Source: Alviniconcha marisindica (taxonomy: Eukaryota > Mollusca > Gastropoda > Provannidae). Taken from it: 64,000 bases of DNA. The stretch is taken from the NCBI GenBank assembly GCA_018857735.1, contig JABMCL010003299.1:42941-106940 (forward strand), given 5' to 3'. Shown piece after piece: positions 1-15,300 of the stretch (the first letter of the stretch is position 1; the number at the start of each line of letters is the position of its first letter). The position numbers and the translations under genes were made by a program. Below the pieces are notes generated by a model. It worked only from the letters and a program-made list of their open reading frames with translations. It had not been told where the DNA came from and searched no databases.

Positions 1-548
1 CAGCTGTTTAACAAGGAATTCTCTGACATCAAAAATATCCTGGTCATTCTGCAGGTGGCAGGCTACAGCTGCACCCTGCATACATGGCTCTGAATAAAGT
101 GACACTGTAAGCTGATGCATGGTTGTAGGGTGTACAGAGATCTTGCACCAAGATGGCAGTAGCATCACATGGTACCAGCCATGTAACAACTAAACAGAGC
201 TGTAACCACTTCGGTCTGTATTCAAAACATGCTGTTGTATCCAAATGGAACATAGTGGGTGTGCTCAGAAGCAGAGACTAACGCTACAGTTGCCTTTGTG
301 AAGTGCTTAGGGCTCATCTTGCGATGAGGTGCTCGACACGTCATCAAATAAAACTAAATACAATAATCGCATTATATGTATTTCTTTAAACTGATGTAAC
401 ATGTCATCCTGTTCAATAAGATGGTTGTGAAAAAAGAAAGAAGTTATTCTAAATTACCTGAAAATACTCTCATAACCATAAAGCAAATTTACTCTCAATA
501 GGGCAAGGCAGCCAATATATAATTTACAGAAATAAAACAAAAACATAC
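1..548 (-). other. RAD51D intron 7, start only
   Basis: This is transcribed intron beyond the exon 7 donor. I see no exon with the family's TN...KPALGR signature here, so the rest of the gene lies outside the window. There are no long repeats, only AT-rich unique-looking sequence. Confidence 0.6.
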
Positions 549-619
549 CAAAACAGCAACACTGAAATCCACAGCGATGCACTTCAGCTGCTGACCAAGT
601 TGTTCTATCAGTGCTTGGC
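549..619 (-). CDS. RAD51D: RAD51D exon 7
   Basis: This 71-nt exon lies between cacctgtag and TTTTG|GTATGT. Two bases complete a Ser codon from exon 6, then come 23 codons: ALIEQLGQQLK...VDFSVAVL. This corresponds to the family's [23 protein letters not shown]. The next exon should start with the Val-Thr-Asn loop and is not found between 1 and 548. Confidence 0.88.
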
Positions 620-3442
620 CTACAGGTGGAAACAATAATACATATGCACTGCTCAGAGTTCAGCAAGAGTGGCCAATTGATTACATTTTCATACAGAGCA
701 ATTCCGTTCACAATCATGACAATGATGTGACAATTCAGAGCCAGATGTTCAGCAAGAGTGGCCAATTGATTACATTTTCATACAGAGCAATTCCGTTCAC
801 AATCATGACAATGATGTGACAATTCAGAGCCAGATGTTCCACACACAAAATGGTAGCTGTCTTTGGCTATGACAATGTTCACTTCTCAAGCAGCTTTCCA
901 GAAGTGGGTCTCCTTTTAATGGTCCTGTAGACCACAGTGATGATAATTAGGCAAACTACTGTACACTTATAGTATTTCTGGTTATTCTGGTAGTATTTTA
1001 TATGTTAATTAATGATGCATGTATGTTCTTAAACGTCAGAATAATGTTGCACGCCATATTCACAGAGCGCCACGCCATCAAAATGACACAACTCTCCTAC
1101 AGCAACTCCACTGGCTCCCAATTTGTGAATGAATCAAATACAAAATTGCTTGCATGTGCTGCAATGCAATCACAGGTTCCGCCCCCCCTCTTATCTTTCT
1201 GAACTACTGCACCTTTAGTCCTTTCCACTGAGACCTGGGTCACCTACAGTTGCCACCTGGGCTTTCTTGAGTGTTTTTACCAGGGATCCACGTCATCCTC
1301 AACTTCCATTTCACTGGAGCAACTTGATCAACAACACTGAAGTCCTTATACCAGCAGAGACTACCAGCACTGAGACTATGCTTCTCAAGATACAGCTGCA
1401 CTGGGAAGTGTCATTTTCAGGATGGAGGACCACCACCTGCCAAAGGTAGCACTGTATGGAGAACTGGCCACCATGACACAGGGGTACCACTGAAGAGGTA
1501 CAATTATTAAAAAAGATCCTCACCACTTGTGGCATCGACCACCACCAGTGGCCAATGCAAGCAGCTGACTGTAAGATCTAGTGATGCACAGTCTACCTGG
1601 CCAACACCTTCACAGACACCTTTCAACAGGTGTGAAGGGTCGAAGTAGTAGTAGTAGTAGTAGTAACTGGATTTTAGTGTCCTGTCAACCACACAGGGTC
1701 ACTTCAGGACTGTCAAACTCAGGTCATAAGCAAATACACATTTCCAAACTCTTCCCACGTATATATCAACCCTCTGTCAAGTCAATCTACAAAACCAATC
1801 ACTTCACAAACATAAAACATACACACACAAACATCAGACACAAATTTTCGAAGAGTTAGTCCCTTCAATATTACCCTGTTAAAAGAGCACATAAGGCTAG
1901 GACATGCTGGTATCGCCGACCATTCCGTCTAATTTATCGATACCAGGTTAAAGAAAAATATAAAAAAGGAATGGACAGACGCAATATAAAATTTAAAAAT
2001 GTTATATAAATGCATAATGGCAAATACCAGTGCTATATGGCAGCAAGCTGCACATACCACCGGCCAACTATCATCTCCTAGCTGCTCAACAAGAGCCATA
2101 CAAAAAAGCCTAACCTTTAACGAAAAATATTTGAGAGTTTTCTGGAAAAAAGTCAGGAGAATGGACCATTAGCAGAAAAATGACAAGACAGAAAGAGCAA
2201 GAGGACTAGGCAGAAAAAACAAGAGAGGAGATAGGAAAGGGGAACAAATGACAGCCCTGAGATTCCAGACAGGAGGGGACATCAGACATCCCCGGCCTCC
2301 CTTCAGGGATGTGAAGGGTCAGCATAGAGGAAAAGAGGTTGGAGCAGAAAAACCATGACCCAACCAGACCTTCACCAGCAGTGGAAGAATCTGCCTGTCT
2401 CACATAGGCCTTGTCAGTCACCAGCCTGCCTGCAGCAGAAGCAGACCTCCACCATCCTTAATCTTTATTTGCAAAGCCAAGCCAAACAAATGTAACCAAT
2501 CCTGGTCATTCTGCCAAAAGTGCAGGTGGCAGGTTACACCTAAAGATACATGCACCTATTTCATTTTATGACATCTGATTTTGGACTGGATTTCCCACAT
2601 TCTGTCACTAGCACTGATAACCCATGCCTACTAAGAACCCATGAAGCCTGCAGAATAGCACCCTGGACTGTAACATTGTTATCATGCCTCCTCTGGGATA
2701 CTGATATCCTGGTCATGAATTCTGGAGTCTGGTTGTGACTTGCTAACACCAAACAGGTTGTAACTTGGTGCTGACTGGTTAAGAAAGATACACAGATCAG
2801 GAACCTTGTTGCATTTGATAACCAACACACAACAATGAAACAATGGATGTAAAGAAAATGTTAACACTATACACATTTTTTTAAAGGTACATGCAATACC
2901 TAAATAAAAGGGAAACAATGAAAACATAATACATAAAACTACCAAAATACATGCCAAGTGTATGCAATACCAAAAAGGGAAACATATGGAAACAGCAGTA
3001 CATAAAACACTACAAAATTACTGAGAGGAAATTTAACCTGCACATACTGCATGCACTTGGATGGATTAGTTGAGGTAATCAGAAGTAGCACTGAAAGCCA
3101 AAAAGTAACCAGGTGCACTTCTAATTTCTACAGCACAGATACACAAGCCGTGTTAACACCAGGGGCAGACAGACCTGCTACAAAGAAATGATGGTTACCT
3201 GGCAATTACAACAGTGTCTAAATGCAATCAAAATGAGTACACATACAAACTAACGAGTGCAGGAGCCTATGATGCTGAATGGAGGATCACACACTAAGAC
3301 ACACAATATAAATGGTTAGAAGTGGGGGGGGGGGGGGGGGGCACTGTTAAAAGACATTGGGAGGAAAGTATGGAGGCAAGGGGTGGTAGGGATAAAAGCT
3401 GTAGGGAGTATGGAAGGGGGAGAGAGACACTGATGGCAGCAT

Positions 3443-3475
<33 letters not shown>

Positions 3476-6400
3476 GGGGGGGGGGGGCTTACTGTCCATT
3501 TGCTGACCACCCAAAAAATGGTAGAACATTGCTGCTATGCAGTCAATCACCACCAACTTGACACAGCCATATGATCCATGCACCTGTGGAAAGAATTAAT
3601 AATGAGTCCCTGTCCACAATATTTGCAAGTCAGATAAACGCTGAAGTAGACAGATTAATTCATTTTTAATATCCAGTCAACAGTGTAGGTTATACTAGGG
3701 TGATGCACAGCATATACAGCAAACAAATTATGACCAATGCCATCTGGCCAACAATGGTAGACCAACTATGAATGTACAAAGCCAACGGGCACCCATGGGT
3801 AAATAATCTAGTATTCAACACCAACACATGTGCTGGTTATATCAGCACAAAGCGCAGTACAAAAATATCAAAATCAAAACAAAAAATAGTTCAAAAAGTC
3901 TATATCAAAGCTTAAAAATGCAATGTAACGTGTTCCATCCTCTCCTAAATGGGAACTGGTCAAACATGTGAATAGCCAGTACATAAACACAGAACAGTCC
4001 AATTCTCTTCTGTTTAACTTCAAATAACAGGACGGAGGGCATTCATTTGACCAGAGTTACAGCCTTTGATGCAAGAGTACCGTCTTTCATATCAACTGTA
4101 GACATCAAAGCATGGTTGAAAAACACATGATTTAAATCCCCAAATCATTTGAAATTTATTGATCATAATGATTAAAATCAAGAATGTGCATGTGTGCATC
4201 ATGCACAGTTATGCTTAAAGAAAAAGTCCAAGGTTTTTAAGTATGCAAAATGACCATCAAAATGACTGACAAATGAGTCACTAGTTTGAGATTTAATGAA
4301 ATAAAAAGTGAAGAAAAATGTTTATGTTCGTTTTTAAACAATTTTATTGTTCTGTAGGCTGGCCGAGACTGCTGTCTCGGGTTCTCCATCAGTCACATGA
4401 CTTTCTCGGAAGTGATGTCAGTCTGGGGAGTCAGTGCGGTTGCCATCTTAGATTGTTCATTGAATGTGTGGTCGACAAAAAGCTCTAACCATAATAACTC
4501 ACAAGCAACCCAAAGCATAACTATGCATGAGTTCCCACGGAATCGACCCACTGTGAGGCGAAATTGGGTCAAATTTGTACAATTCAAATGAGCTGACTTT
4601 GATGCTGCACTCAGTCACGCCCATTTGTGTAGCGAGCACTTCGCTGAGTGTGATTTTGTAAACTTTAGGGTGGAATACCAAATGGTGTTTGCTTAAAAGT
4701 GGAATTTGTAGGGCTGTCCACAGGGTAAACCAACTTGGAAAAAATCCAGTTCAAATCTCCAAGGATGAAGCTGACGAGCAGCAAGCACACAGCATGATAC
4801 CAAAAATTGAGAGATACACTGATACCTGAAACAAGCACTAACAAGGTAAAGACAAAAAGTCTAATATGAATGCCTACGGCAGAAAAGGCCATGAAAGAAT
4901 GAGATTGTACACAAATGCCTGTGGCACAGAAAGAAAGACCAAACCACAAATGCTGGTGGCAAACAAAAAATGGCTGCCCTAATCAGGCAAGCAAACAGCT
5001 GACACCAAATGAAAGAAACAAAACAGCTGAAACCACCCCAAAACCCCAAATGGTTGCCTACCTGCAAGCATAAGGTGGGGAAAACAACAACAACAACAAC
5101 AACAACAACAAAAACCAAATCACAAGAGTCTAATAGACTACTGTCTGCAACAAAGGAGTGGACGACTACAGACATAAGAGCACAGAGCAAAAACAACTGT
5201 TCCAACGACAAACAGATTGAAAGCCAAACTAACCATAACTAACTCTAAACTAACCCCTCACTAACCCAGCTTCCATCTAGAAAAGGAAAGGCTGCAGACT
5301 GATAGAGCAAAACGCTAATCAGGACTACCGATGACAAAGCATCAGGATGTAAACAAATGCAGACAAGAGAAATACAAAATGGCTGCCCTAAACAGGCAAG
5401 CTAACAAGCAGGTACGAAATGGCCAATAAACCAAAGATAAAAAAAGAAAGAATGCATGGTGAAAAAGAAGGAAAAGAGAGAGAGAAAACAACACTTTCTG
5501 AAAAGAAAGAAGAGGCAAGTAATGTCAGCGAGCAACGGGACAACGGCCTGGATACACGTAACCCGTGTACATGATACAACCCACTTAGCAGTGACAACAC
5601 AGCAGGGCAACAGACGCTCACAAACTACCACACGCAAAGAAGGAATGAGAGGTCTCGTTAAACATCGAGACTACCCCCCTCACTCATACATTGTAAATGA
5701 ACGATATAAACAGTGAATGAGAAAAAAGAAAAAACAGTGAATGGCAAGAACTGGTAACTAGCCCAACCCCAAACCCTAACCCAGGGAGGCCATGAAATCA
5801 CTAGTCTGTTGAACTAGAATGAACAAAACTTTTTAATTTTTACATGTATGAAACAAAAAAGGAAAAATTGGGAAAAAAAAAAAATTTACCCAAAAAAGGG
5901 GTAGGCTCCCTAAAAGCAGGTCTACCGGTGAAAGACTGAAACGCCATGCAGAAACAAGGCTCGAGAAAAAAAAGGGGAAAAAAACCCAAAAAATACGCAA
6001 GGGCGTCGGAGCTTCATTTTGGAGATTTGAACTGGTTTTTTGTTCCCGTGGGTTCCCCTTTGCTCCCACCTTTGCAAACCCCCCCATTCAGACATAGGGG
6101 CCCGTAGTGCCAAATTTTCGGGAAAAGGGCCCTTTGGGTACGACAGAAAATGTCATTTTTCCGCATTTATAACCCTCAATCACAATTTCCCCAAATCATT
6201 GTTCTCAGCGAACTTTAACAAAAAATTTTCAAAAATCACCCCAAAACCTTTGGACTTGTCCTTTAAATTGTTGATGTACACATCAGTTTTAGCTTTTTTT
6301 CAACTGCTGAAAACATTTTCCATCTTGATGACATTATTGTGTGATTTTTATGTTGTTCAGCCCCTTAGCAGAGCTTGTAGACTTCACTATAAAAAGGGTA

Positions 6401-9400
6401 TGGAAAGCAACAACCCTTTTTGACAGATACACCTACAGCCCTTCCCCAAAGAGTCAAACAAAAAAAAACAAAAAAAAAACAAAAACAAAAGGGCAAAATC
6501 AGATGTGAAACTTAAAATCCTTTTGTGAAAAAAAAAAAAAAAAAAAAAAAAAAACTTACTTTCAAACCCAAATTACAACGTGCTTCACAAAAAAATAGAA
6601 CATTTTAAAAAATTTATTTTAAAACACCCCTGCGGCTGTGATGCTGATTGTTCATTGTTGGTACAACCCTTAAACTGGCAGAAGAAACAGCCACCACTCT
6701 TGTTGGAGAAGAAATGGACTTACTGGTGCTTCTATTATTTCACGTTCAACCTGAGCACTGCAAAGTTTTGTTCTTGACTGGTACAAAGTCTGCAGCCAAA
6801 GTCTGGGACGTAAAAGTAGTCCAGGCAGCAGTAGGAGTTGAAACACATGTGAGAACATCATGTTTGGTCATGCAGTGGGAGGCTACAATACTGCAACTTA
6901 GTACAAGTAGCCTTTTCTCTATAGGAAAAAAGGCTTGCCAATGCAGAAGCTGAAAAATCTCCTCTGTTCCAAAATCATGTGAAAATGTTTACAATGAAGT
7001 CAAACTTGCAAGAAAAAAATAACAGAGGCAAGGGGAAGAGGCTCTTGTTCTCTTGTATGGCGGAACTGTTGTATGGATGACTTCTCGAACAAGCTTCAAC
7101 CTGACAAGTAGATACCAAAACTATTCACCTGTACATTGGTAAAGGAATCCTGCAAATTGCCCCAAACCTCATCTGATGCAAAATATCACACTTTGCGAAC
7201 ATAGTTTCAGGTACAGCAGTGGACCTGCTTCACATGGTGAAATGCAACTGCAAAAACTACCCAAGTGTTTGTTAAAAAAACCTTTTTTCACAGTATGTGG
7301 GTTGCAGAGGAGAAAGTTGCATGCACTCCTTCATCAAGATGGACTCAGATGCTGCTGTGAACATTAATGATGAATGCTGAAAACAGTGACTCAAGTTGGA
7401 GAACATAACCTCTGTCTGTTTAGGCCAACAAGACAAGCCTGATTTTCAATGTAAAGGCCATAGCTGTGGAAACGTGACATTTAGAGACCATCAGTATAGC
7501 ACCCCTGCATGCTTTGTGGTGACATCAGATTAGCAGTAGATTATTATCTTTAGTTTTGCTAAACATTTTTCTTCCCCAGCATAAACATACTACACCTATG
7601 AGTAGGAATAATACACAGTGCCTTTTTATTTGTCTCAGCCGTAGGTTTTAATCCATTGTGTGAGAAACGTCATTTTTAATGAAACTGTTCTTTCATTACA
7701 TGGCTTTTTCACCTTTTAACACATAAATCAGAAAGGATTTGCCCCTAATGTATTCAGCTTTACAAGAGAATGCCACATTAGATCCTTTCAGTGAACTGTT
7801 TCTCTGTTTAGCTTATAAAAAACAACAACTGCCAGTTAAGGGCTGATGCCAGTTTCCAGTTTTCACGCACACCAGTGAAAATGTCATGCACACCAGCATT
7901 ATGTAAAAAGTACATTTCCCCCAATATATGTTTCTGTACTTTTGATATTTGTTAGGGCTGGTATATGGTGTATACTAAACTTAAAATTAGTCAGAAAGGA
8001 ATTTGTTTGATCAGAGGGTATTTTTTGTTGAAATATTATTGGATCACACCCTCACAGTTTGAAATAGAATAACATACATTGTGAAATAATTTCATCAAAG
8101 TTTAGTGTTCAGTTTGTCTACATATAATTGGATTATACAGAACTGAGTAGATGAAAAACATGGTGTTGCAAAAGAGAAAACATGCAGACTACTACTTAAG
8201 AACAAAGAAAGCCCAGGTGTGTGCTGTTCACTTCCAAGGTTTAGCTGGTGAATAATTTGTATGTTAACTTTTTTAATTGTAAAGGACCTGAAAATAGAAT
8301 GGAGAAGCTTCAGAATATGTGCAAATGGAGACATGAGGTATTTGCCAACTCACTATATCAAATAGAAAATTCATGCAATCAAGTACCTGAGGAACTGAAA
8401 CCAGAACTTGGTTATCATTGGGACTGTTACCAGAGCTTCACAAAATTACTGATCTCCTGAATCTTCCACAGATGATCCTCAAACAAACTGAATCTTCCAC
8501 AGATGATTTTGAAACAGTTCAGAAACCTAGAAACTCTGGGTGGTGATAGCTCAGTGAGTAGAACATCCAACTGAAAAAACAGGCACAATACTGACACAGG
8601 TTTGAGTCCCCAGTGCAGCAAGGGATTTTTCTCCCAAAATCAAACTTTCAGTGCAGACTCTCTTATGGTGTACATACAGCCCCTGTGTGCAATCACATGC
8701 ATCAACATCTGTGCGCACATTAAAAATCTCAAACACTGGCAGCCAGGTAGATTTTGAGATACACAAAACTACTGCACAAACTGATAGTTCGATCCGTAGG
8801 TTTCTCACTGAAGATGCAGCCAAGACTCTTGTTACTTCCTATATTCTCTCACGGCTCGACTACTGTAACTGTATCCTCATAGGTACACCTAATTCTGTCA
8901 TCCAACCTCTCCAGAAAATCTAAAACTTTGCTGCAAGACTTGTTCTGTTGGCACCCAGCCACCACCACTCAACACCTCTCCTGGAAAACCTACACTGGCT
9001 TCCCATTTCAGAACGTATTAAATATAAAGTTGCTTGTATATGTTTCAATGTTATGAATGGTTCTGGTCCTGCTTAACTCTCTGAACTGCTACATGTCTAC
9101 ACTCCGTCTCATACACTACATTCTTCTTCTGACACCCGCATGCTGAAAATCCAGCAATTCAAATGCAAGAGTCATGGTTTTCATGCTTTCCCTTGCTTTC
9201 TTTGTTCTTAAGTAGTAGTCTTGCCACATTTGGAATTCACTCCCACAAGACCTTAGACACTGTTCAACCCTGTCATCTTTTAAAGCCAAACTGAAAACAT
9301 TCCTCTTCTCACAGTATTTCCACTCCAACTAATATCAGTACCCAGTTTCTGCTACAATCATGTGTGTGTGTGTGTGTGTATTTCCATATAATACCTGATG

Positions 9401-11754
9401 TAAATTGTTTTGGTAGGTGCTCTACTTGTGTACAGAATATTGTATTTAGGTTAATATGTATCATGTGCACGCTCATGGCGTTGATGAGCACATGATAAAT
9501 GTACATTATTATTATTATTATAGGATGGGTAGTGCTGCTCTTGCGCTGCTGTGCTCTTGTGGCCCAGGTAAGGTGACCCAAATTTCCCACAAGGGGCAAT
9601 GAAATAAAAATTCAAAAATATTTTACATAATTATGTGCTTTGAAGGACACAAAGCAGCTAAACTCAGGTTACAGAGCAGAGAAACTGAAGAAGAAAAGAG
9701 AGCAAAATGAGAAACACAACTGCTAAAGCCTTTGAAAAGTCCAAAAACCTGCCATGACCCCCAACTTCTTTTGGCAGTCTGATGTCCTGCCTATACTTCC
9801 CTGAAAACAGTTCTAACTTGTCTCTTGTCTGGTAGGGCAGAGGATCACACAGCAAATGTTTGAAGGATTGTGAACTCTCTGGGACATGTCATCTGCAAAG
9901 CAGTTACAAAAGGGCAATGGAAGCAACCAAAGCACATACTGATCTGCAGGACTTTGAGATATCTGTTCAGAAGTTGAGAACTACCTTTATGACTATGCTT
10001 GATCACTCTAAAACTACACAGATTCACCATGGAGCTTAAAACAGCCATTGCCAAAGCAATGCAGGAGTTCTCAAGCCTGCTTTCCATTGAGACCGTTATA
10101 AACCCTGCTGCACCATTGGTGTTTCACTCTGAATTTGGTACCTTTGATCATTCTCGAGGGGCAGAGCTCTCTAGACCATTCCCAGGAGCAAGGCATGAGT
10201 TTGGTACGAGTATCGCCCCTTGCCAACTGGTACGTCTCGGGCTGCCGTTCAACAGAGGCGAGTGCACAGTCATTTCACTTGACGGTCATTAATTTTTAGA
10301 TTTAAAAGTACGGGTGAAGAAAAATGGACAGCTGGTCAGGAGCACAAAGGCAGAACTTGTCTGTTATAATCTATCATACTTTATTTTCCCACAATGAGGA
10401 GCAATTTCATTAGACAGGCTTCAAAAGGCAGAAAAAAGAAAGACTGAAGGGAGAACTCGAACTTGAAAACTTTATTTTACAAGGATTGTAGTTTAGGTTC
10501 AGTCAAAAAGCTAACAACTAGTCCTTACTAAGCTACTGAAGAGTAACTATAAAATTACAGGCATCATTTAAAGAGACAGAGAGAAGAAGAAGAAGAAGAA
10601 GATAAGAGTAAATAATGTTTAATATATATATAGAGAGAGAGAGAGTGAGAGATAAGGAAACCAACTAAGAAAGAAAACGTAGAAGTAAATGTAAATAAAA
10701 ATACTGATGAAAATGAAATATATAACAATAAAATAAAGAGAGAGAGAGAGAGAGAATAAGAATAGACAAAAGTATAAAGACACAGGTCAACAGGCATATT
10801 TACACTAAACACACAGGTAAACAGCTGCTGTGAGTACACTCACACTAAACGCACACAGAAACAGGCACAACTCATAATAGCAACAACCAAGTATAATTAG
10901 TATTACACATAAAAGCAGCACTGAAGACCTTGCTGCCCCACCTAACTAATGATACAATTTGATCAAATCAATTCACATCCCAAGTATAATTTAATAACTA
11001 TACATTTAAAATCATATGTTTATTTGGAAAATTAGCCACACACACACACACACTGTCAGATTCTAGTTATGAGTCTTTTGAATGTGATCCTAAGCTGCTT
11101 GACTAGTGATTCCTTCAAAGACAGTGAGCACAGCTACTCAAAGAAGAGTGGAAAATGTTCAACTTACAATAAGTGACAAATAATCACACATGACTACCAG
11201 CATTGACAAATTAATTCATAAAGTTAATTCATCAACAGCCAACCTAACCTGCATTTTAACAAATGGCATTGCCTATCAGTTTGTCTATATAAATTCTCAT
11301 GAAGGATGAATATAACTTATATGTACACTGTACAATGTCAGAGAACACTGCTACTCTACTAGATAAACCTTTAGTTTTTGTCCCATTTATTTTGAAATTA
11401 TGCAATGTATGGCAATATTTTTTCTGCTTCTGCATTCAGGGACTTGAACTGTTTACTAGAAATACAAGTACCCAGACACTGAAATAGTTTGCAATACATT
11501 TCTCATTATGACTGATCCAATTAAACATCTGAACAAAGTGAGTGGAAGAAGATTTTTTCTCATAACACTGAGCCAGAGAGAGGGAGGTGAGGAGGAGAGG
11601 GAGATTTGTACAATTTGCAATTTCTTCACTTTCACATTATCATAGACTTGTAAAGATGTATATCAACACTTTGAATATATGGACTACTTATAAGTTTAAT
11701 TCAGTTAGTAATATTAATAACAAAGATATAAAATGGGTGTGTAGAGTGATTTAC

Positions 11755-11819
<65 letters not shown>

Positions 11820-12307
11820 TTAAGTGATATAGAAAATGAAGAGATTGAGCAAGAGGTTTAAAAATTCGGTTCTGAGCAGGTGTTTTATGAGGACAGTTTT
11901 AAAAGAGGAAGCAGAATCAGTTCAAGTCAATCTCTTTATTTGCTTATTTAACAAAACTTTTCATAAATGGTAATAAAAATCAAGTAGACATTTAATGATT
12001 TATTCACGGTTACTTGTCAGTTAGTGTTGTTTTCCTCTCAGAACACAGAAGCACTCATATGAATGAAACTGAAAAGTAAATATCATTAACAAAATGTAAA
12101 ACCGCAAAACTACATCAATCACTGTGTGAGGACTGCATTTTGTGAACTGCATTTTTTTTTTTTAAAGCACAATGTATGCATGCAGCTTGTGTGTGTGTGT
12201 GTGTGTATGTGCGGGTATGTGTGTTGTTTTAATTGTTGTACTCTTAATCTGTGGCTGTATTTATTTGTACATTAATTTTTAAAATAAGTAGAATGCATAC
12301 ATACTGG

Positions 12308-12376
<69 letters not shown>

Positions 12377-15300
12377 TGTGTATATATATGTGTGTGTGTG
12401 TAATCAATACTTAATGCACCATGCCTACACTATTTGTTATAATTTATGTTTGTTTATTTTGCTTGTGGCCATAATTTGAATTTCCTGTGTTTACAGAGGA
12501 CAGATGAATATTCTTGATTCTTAAAAAGCAGTATATGTATAGATATAAACTGTATATTGCTGTAATGTACACTGTTGTAATTCAGACCTCTTTTAAGTTT
12601 AAAGAAATTTTGATAATTTGACTGATTTTTTTTTTTAAAGTGAGAAGCCAAAAGGTAAAACTCAGGCCACATTCCTTACACTAAGTTAGTAAGTAACAGT
12701 GGGTGTAATATGAAAAGCTATATTCTGAACTACTCCAGGCTTTTTAGACAGAAAAAATAATTAAATGTGGTGCCTGTCAATGGAAAGCAAACATCATCAA
12801 CACCACTGTCTCACTTAAACCTCATATTTACAATCTGCCATATAAAGGCACAAACACACTCAAACACAGTTGGCATACATGCGCCAACAGGAGACTTTGG
12901 TCAGGAATGAAAAATTAAAGATTACAAAATAAATTAAAGGCACACTGCTAATAGGTTAGGCCGCATGTCTCATCGTCTGTAGCGTAGGAACAGTAATGAT
13001 AGCACATAGGTTTGGTGATTTTGTTGTGAATCCTCTTTAAATATACAACCCCACCCCAATTTTTAAAAACATCAGGATACTGAAAGAATTCTGTCTGAAA
13101 TAAAGTAAATAAAACAGTATAAAACAAAGCTGTGTGGATTATAGTGGCAAACGTGCAATCACTTTTTTGACCAGTTTCAATGAGCGGTGACCACCTAACT
13201 TTCCACAGTTTCTTGTCGGCAGTTAATCTGTGCAACTTTAATTCATGTCCCTCCACCTCCTTTCCTTTGTAGTTCAAACAGCACGCACGGTATCCTTCCC
13301 CATGGTTATTTTTTAGTATTGCGGTTGATCGAAACTGCCTTCGCTCAGGCGACACACAGTAGGCCTAACACAGCTCCCGGAACGTCCCAGTCAACAAACT
13401 TCCACCTTACACAGGGGCCGAGCACTCTAAAATTTCCTCTCATGGGAATGGTCTATTCACACAGCTCATGACATAATGCTGCAAGACAGTGCAACATGGT
13501 GGAACTCAAATAAGTGAAACTGCTATGTATCCTTAACAGAACCCAGAGAAGATCCCAGAATCAGTGGCAGAGTGTGCCTCAAACACTCTGCCACTCTGAT
13601 TCTGCCTCCTCTTTTAAAGCTGCCCTCAAGACGCACCTGTTTAATAATTATTTCTAAACGTTTTTTTACAGCCATGCCTATCCCCTCATCCGACGCTGAA
13701 TGTATGTGCATGCGTGTGTGTGTGTGTGTGTGTGTGTGGTTAGTGTTATTGTAAAGCGCCCTGTGCTCCCACCTTGTGGGCACTCTAGAAATCCTCTTTA
13801 TTATTATTATTATTGCTTCCAGTAGTGCTTGATCACCACCAAAATAACTCCTCAAACAGTATGTAAGTCTGGACTTTTTCTGGTAGTGATGTACAGTCAG
13901 GGAGTTATTGAGCATTTTCAAGAGTTTGCTCTCCTGGTTGGGGCATGGACGGCAAAACAAGTTGAGCTTCACCACGTTGCTCTCCCGCAATATCTTGCAG
14001 CATCATTCCATTAGCTGCATGAACAGAGCCCTGTCCCTCCAGCATATTAAAGAACTGGACAAAGTTATCAGATTCAGAGTGAAACGCTAATGGTGTAGCA
14101 GGGTTCACAACTATCTCAGTGGAAAGAAGGCATGTATGCTTGATTTCTTCTGTTTTGTTATTTTGTTCTGTAAATAATTTTTACTACCGTTTGTGCAGGA
14201 TTTGCAAGGATATATATAGTAATGGGACACACACCTGAACAAAGTTCAATGTGTCAGAATGTGGTTTCACTTTTCAGGACAAAATGAAACAGGGGGTTTG
14301 CCCATAGACTAGCTGCAGATGGAATGTGAGGAACCTGCCAACTCAAGTAATAATGTGTGATGAAAGAAGATCAAAAAGAAAGGTATTTGGACAACTGAAG
14401 CCGCTACAGTGCTTGAATGCTAGGGCTGGAAGACAATGCTTGAAATTGCAGAAAATAAAGAGGATGAAAAGTGCTCGCTGGGTATCTGAGGTTTCGATCT
14501 ATTTGCACGTGAAGCACATTTTCACAGCAGCTGTTGCTGGCAGTACCAGAAAAACTGACTCACTGACAGAGTGTAAATAAAGAAAACAGGAGACGCAAGA
14601 GGACCTTGAAGAGGCACATAGGACAGCTTTTACAAATATTTGTGATTTGATTGAAAAAGAAATCATCTTGGGTCAAAAAAAGAAATCATCTTGGGTCAAA
14701 GAATCATGCAACTTGCTGAAAGGCACAAAGCAAATAAATGCAGGTTACAGAACAGAAAAAGTGAAAAACGAAATTAGCGAAAAGTGATATCTACTGGCAG
14801 AAATTGTCATTTTGTTCCCTGAACAGTACAAGAAAGTTTAAATAAATTTTGTTGGTGCTGCACAGCCAGCTTGGAGTGTGTATCTGACTGTCATGGTGGA
14901 CCAGCCCCAAAATGTTTTCAACAAGGGTCACATATGTGATCAAATCATCCAAAGGCTTATAAAGCTTCAAGTAATGTACTAAAATAAACTGTTCAATTAA
15001 TTTAAGAGAACTATAAGTAACACGTAGCTTTGCAAGCAACACTTATTAAACTGTCACATCTTGTGGCCTAGAGCAGCAACTTTGATATGTTCTGTCAGTA
15101 CTGTTTGAATGTGAGGAATCTGTATGCTTGCTGACATAAATCATACATTGTGTACAATTCTGACACGAGTGCTAATCATGCTTTTACTCTTGCATATGAA
15201 CTTGGCTCAGCTGAGCAGTTACAAAAGGGCAATGGAAGCAACCAAAGCACATACTAATCTGCATGACTTGGGAACATCAGTTCAGAAGTCAAGAACTGGC

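Larger units (their letters stand above)
10660..13180. repeat. 2.5-kb segment with degraded second copy at 58497-60300
   Basis: Collinear blocks include 'gtaaataaaaatactgatgaaaa', 'aggtcaacaggcatatt', 'gctgccccacc', 'gaggtgaggaggagaggga' and 'aaaggcacaaacacac'. It is rich in GA, CA and TG microsatellites (10616-10645, 10738-10755, 11756-11816, 12190-12206, 12309-12374). No transposase is recognised. It could be an LTR-element interior or a segmental duplication. Confidence 0.75.

Noticed and set aside
661..856. A RAD51D-like helix and strand in the 89-bp duplication (QLATLAEHLAL...IIVMIVNG)
   Set aside because: The match spans a tandem junction, there is no AG acceptor in a usable place, and a far better exon with correct phase and residues exists at 549-619.
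3316..3583. Proline/serine/leucine-rich ORFs on the minus strand
   Set aside because: Products of poly-C and (CT)n tracts read through the RAD51D exon 6 donor.
5761..5782. Telomere-like CCCTAAC motifs (also 61675)
   Set aside because: Only one or two imperfect units lie within a duplicated segment, with no array.
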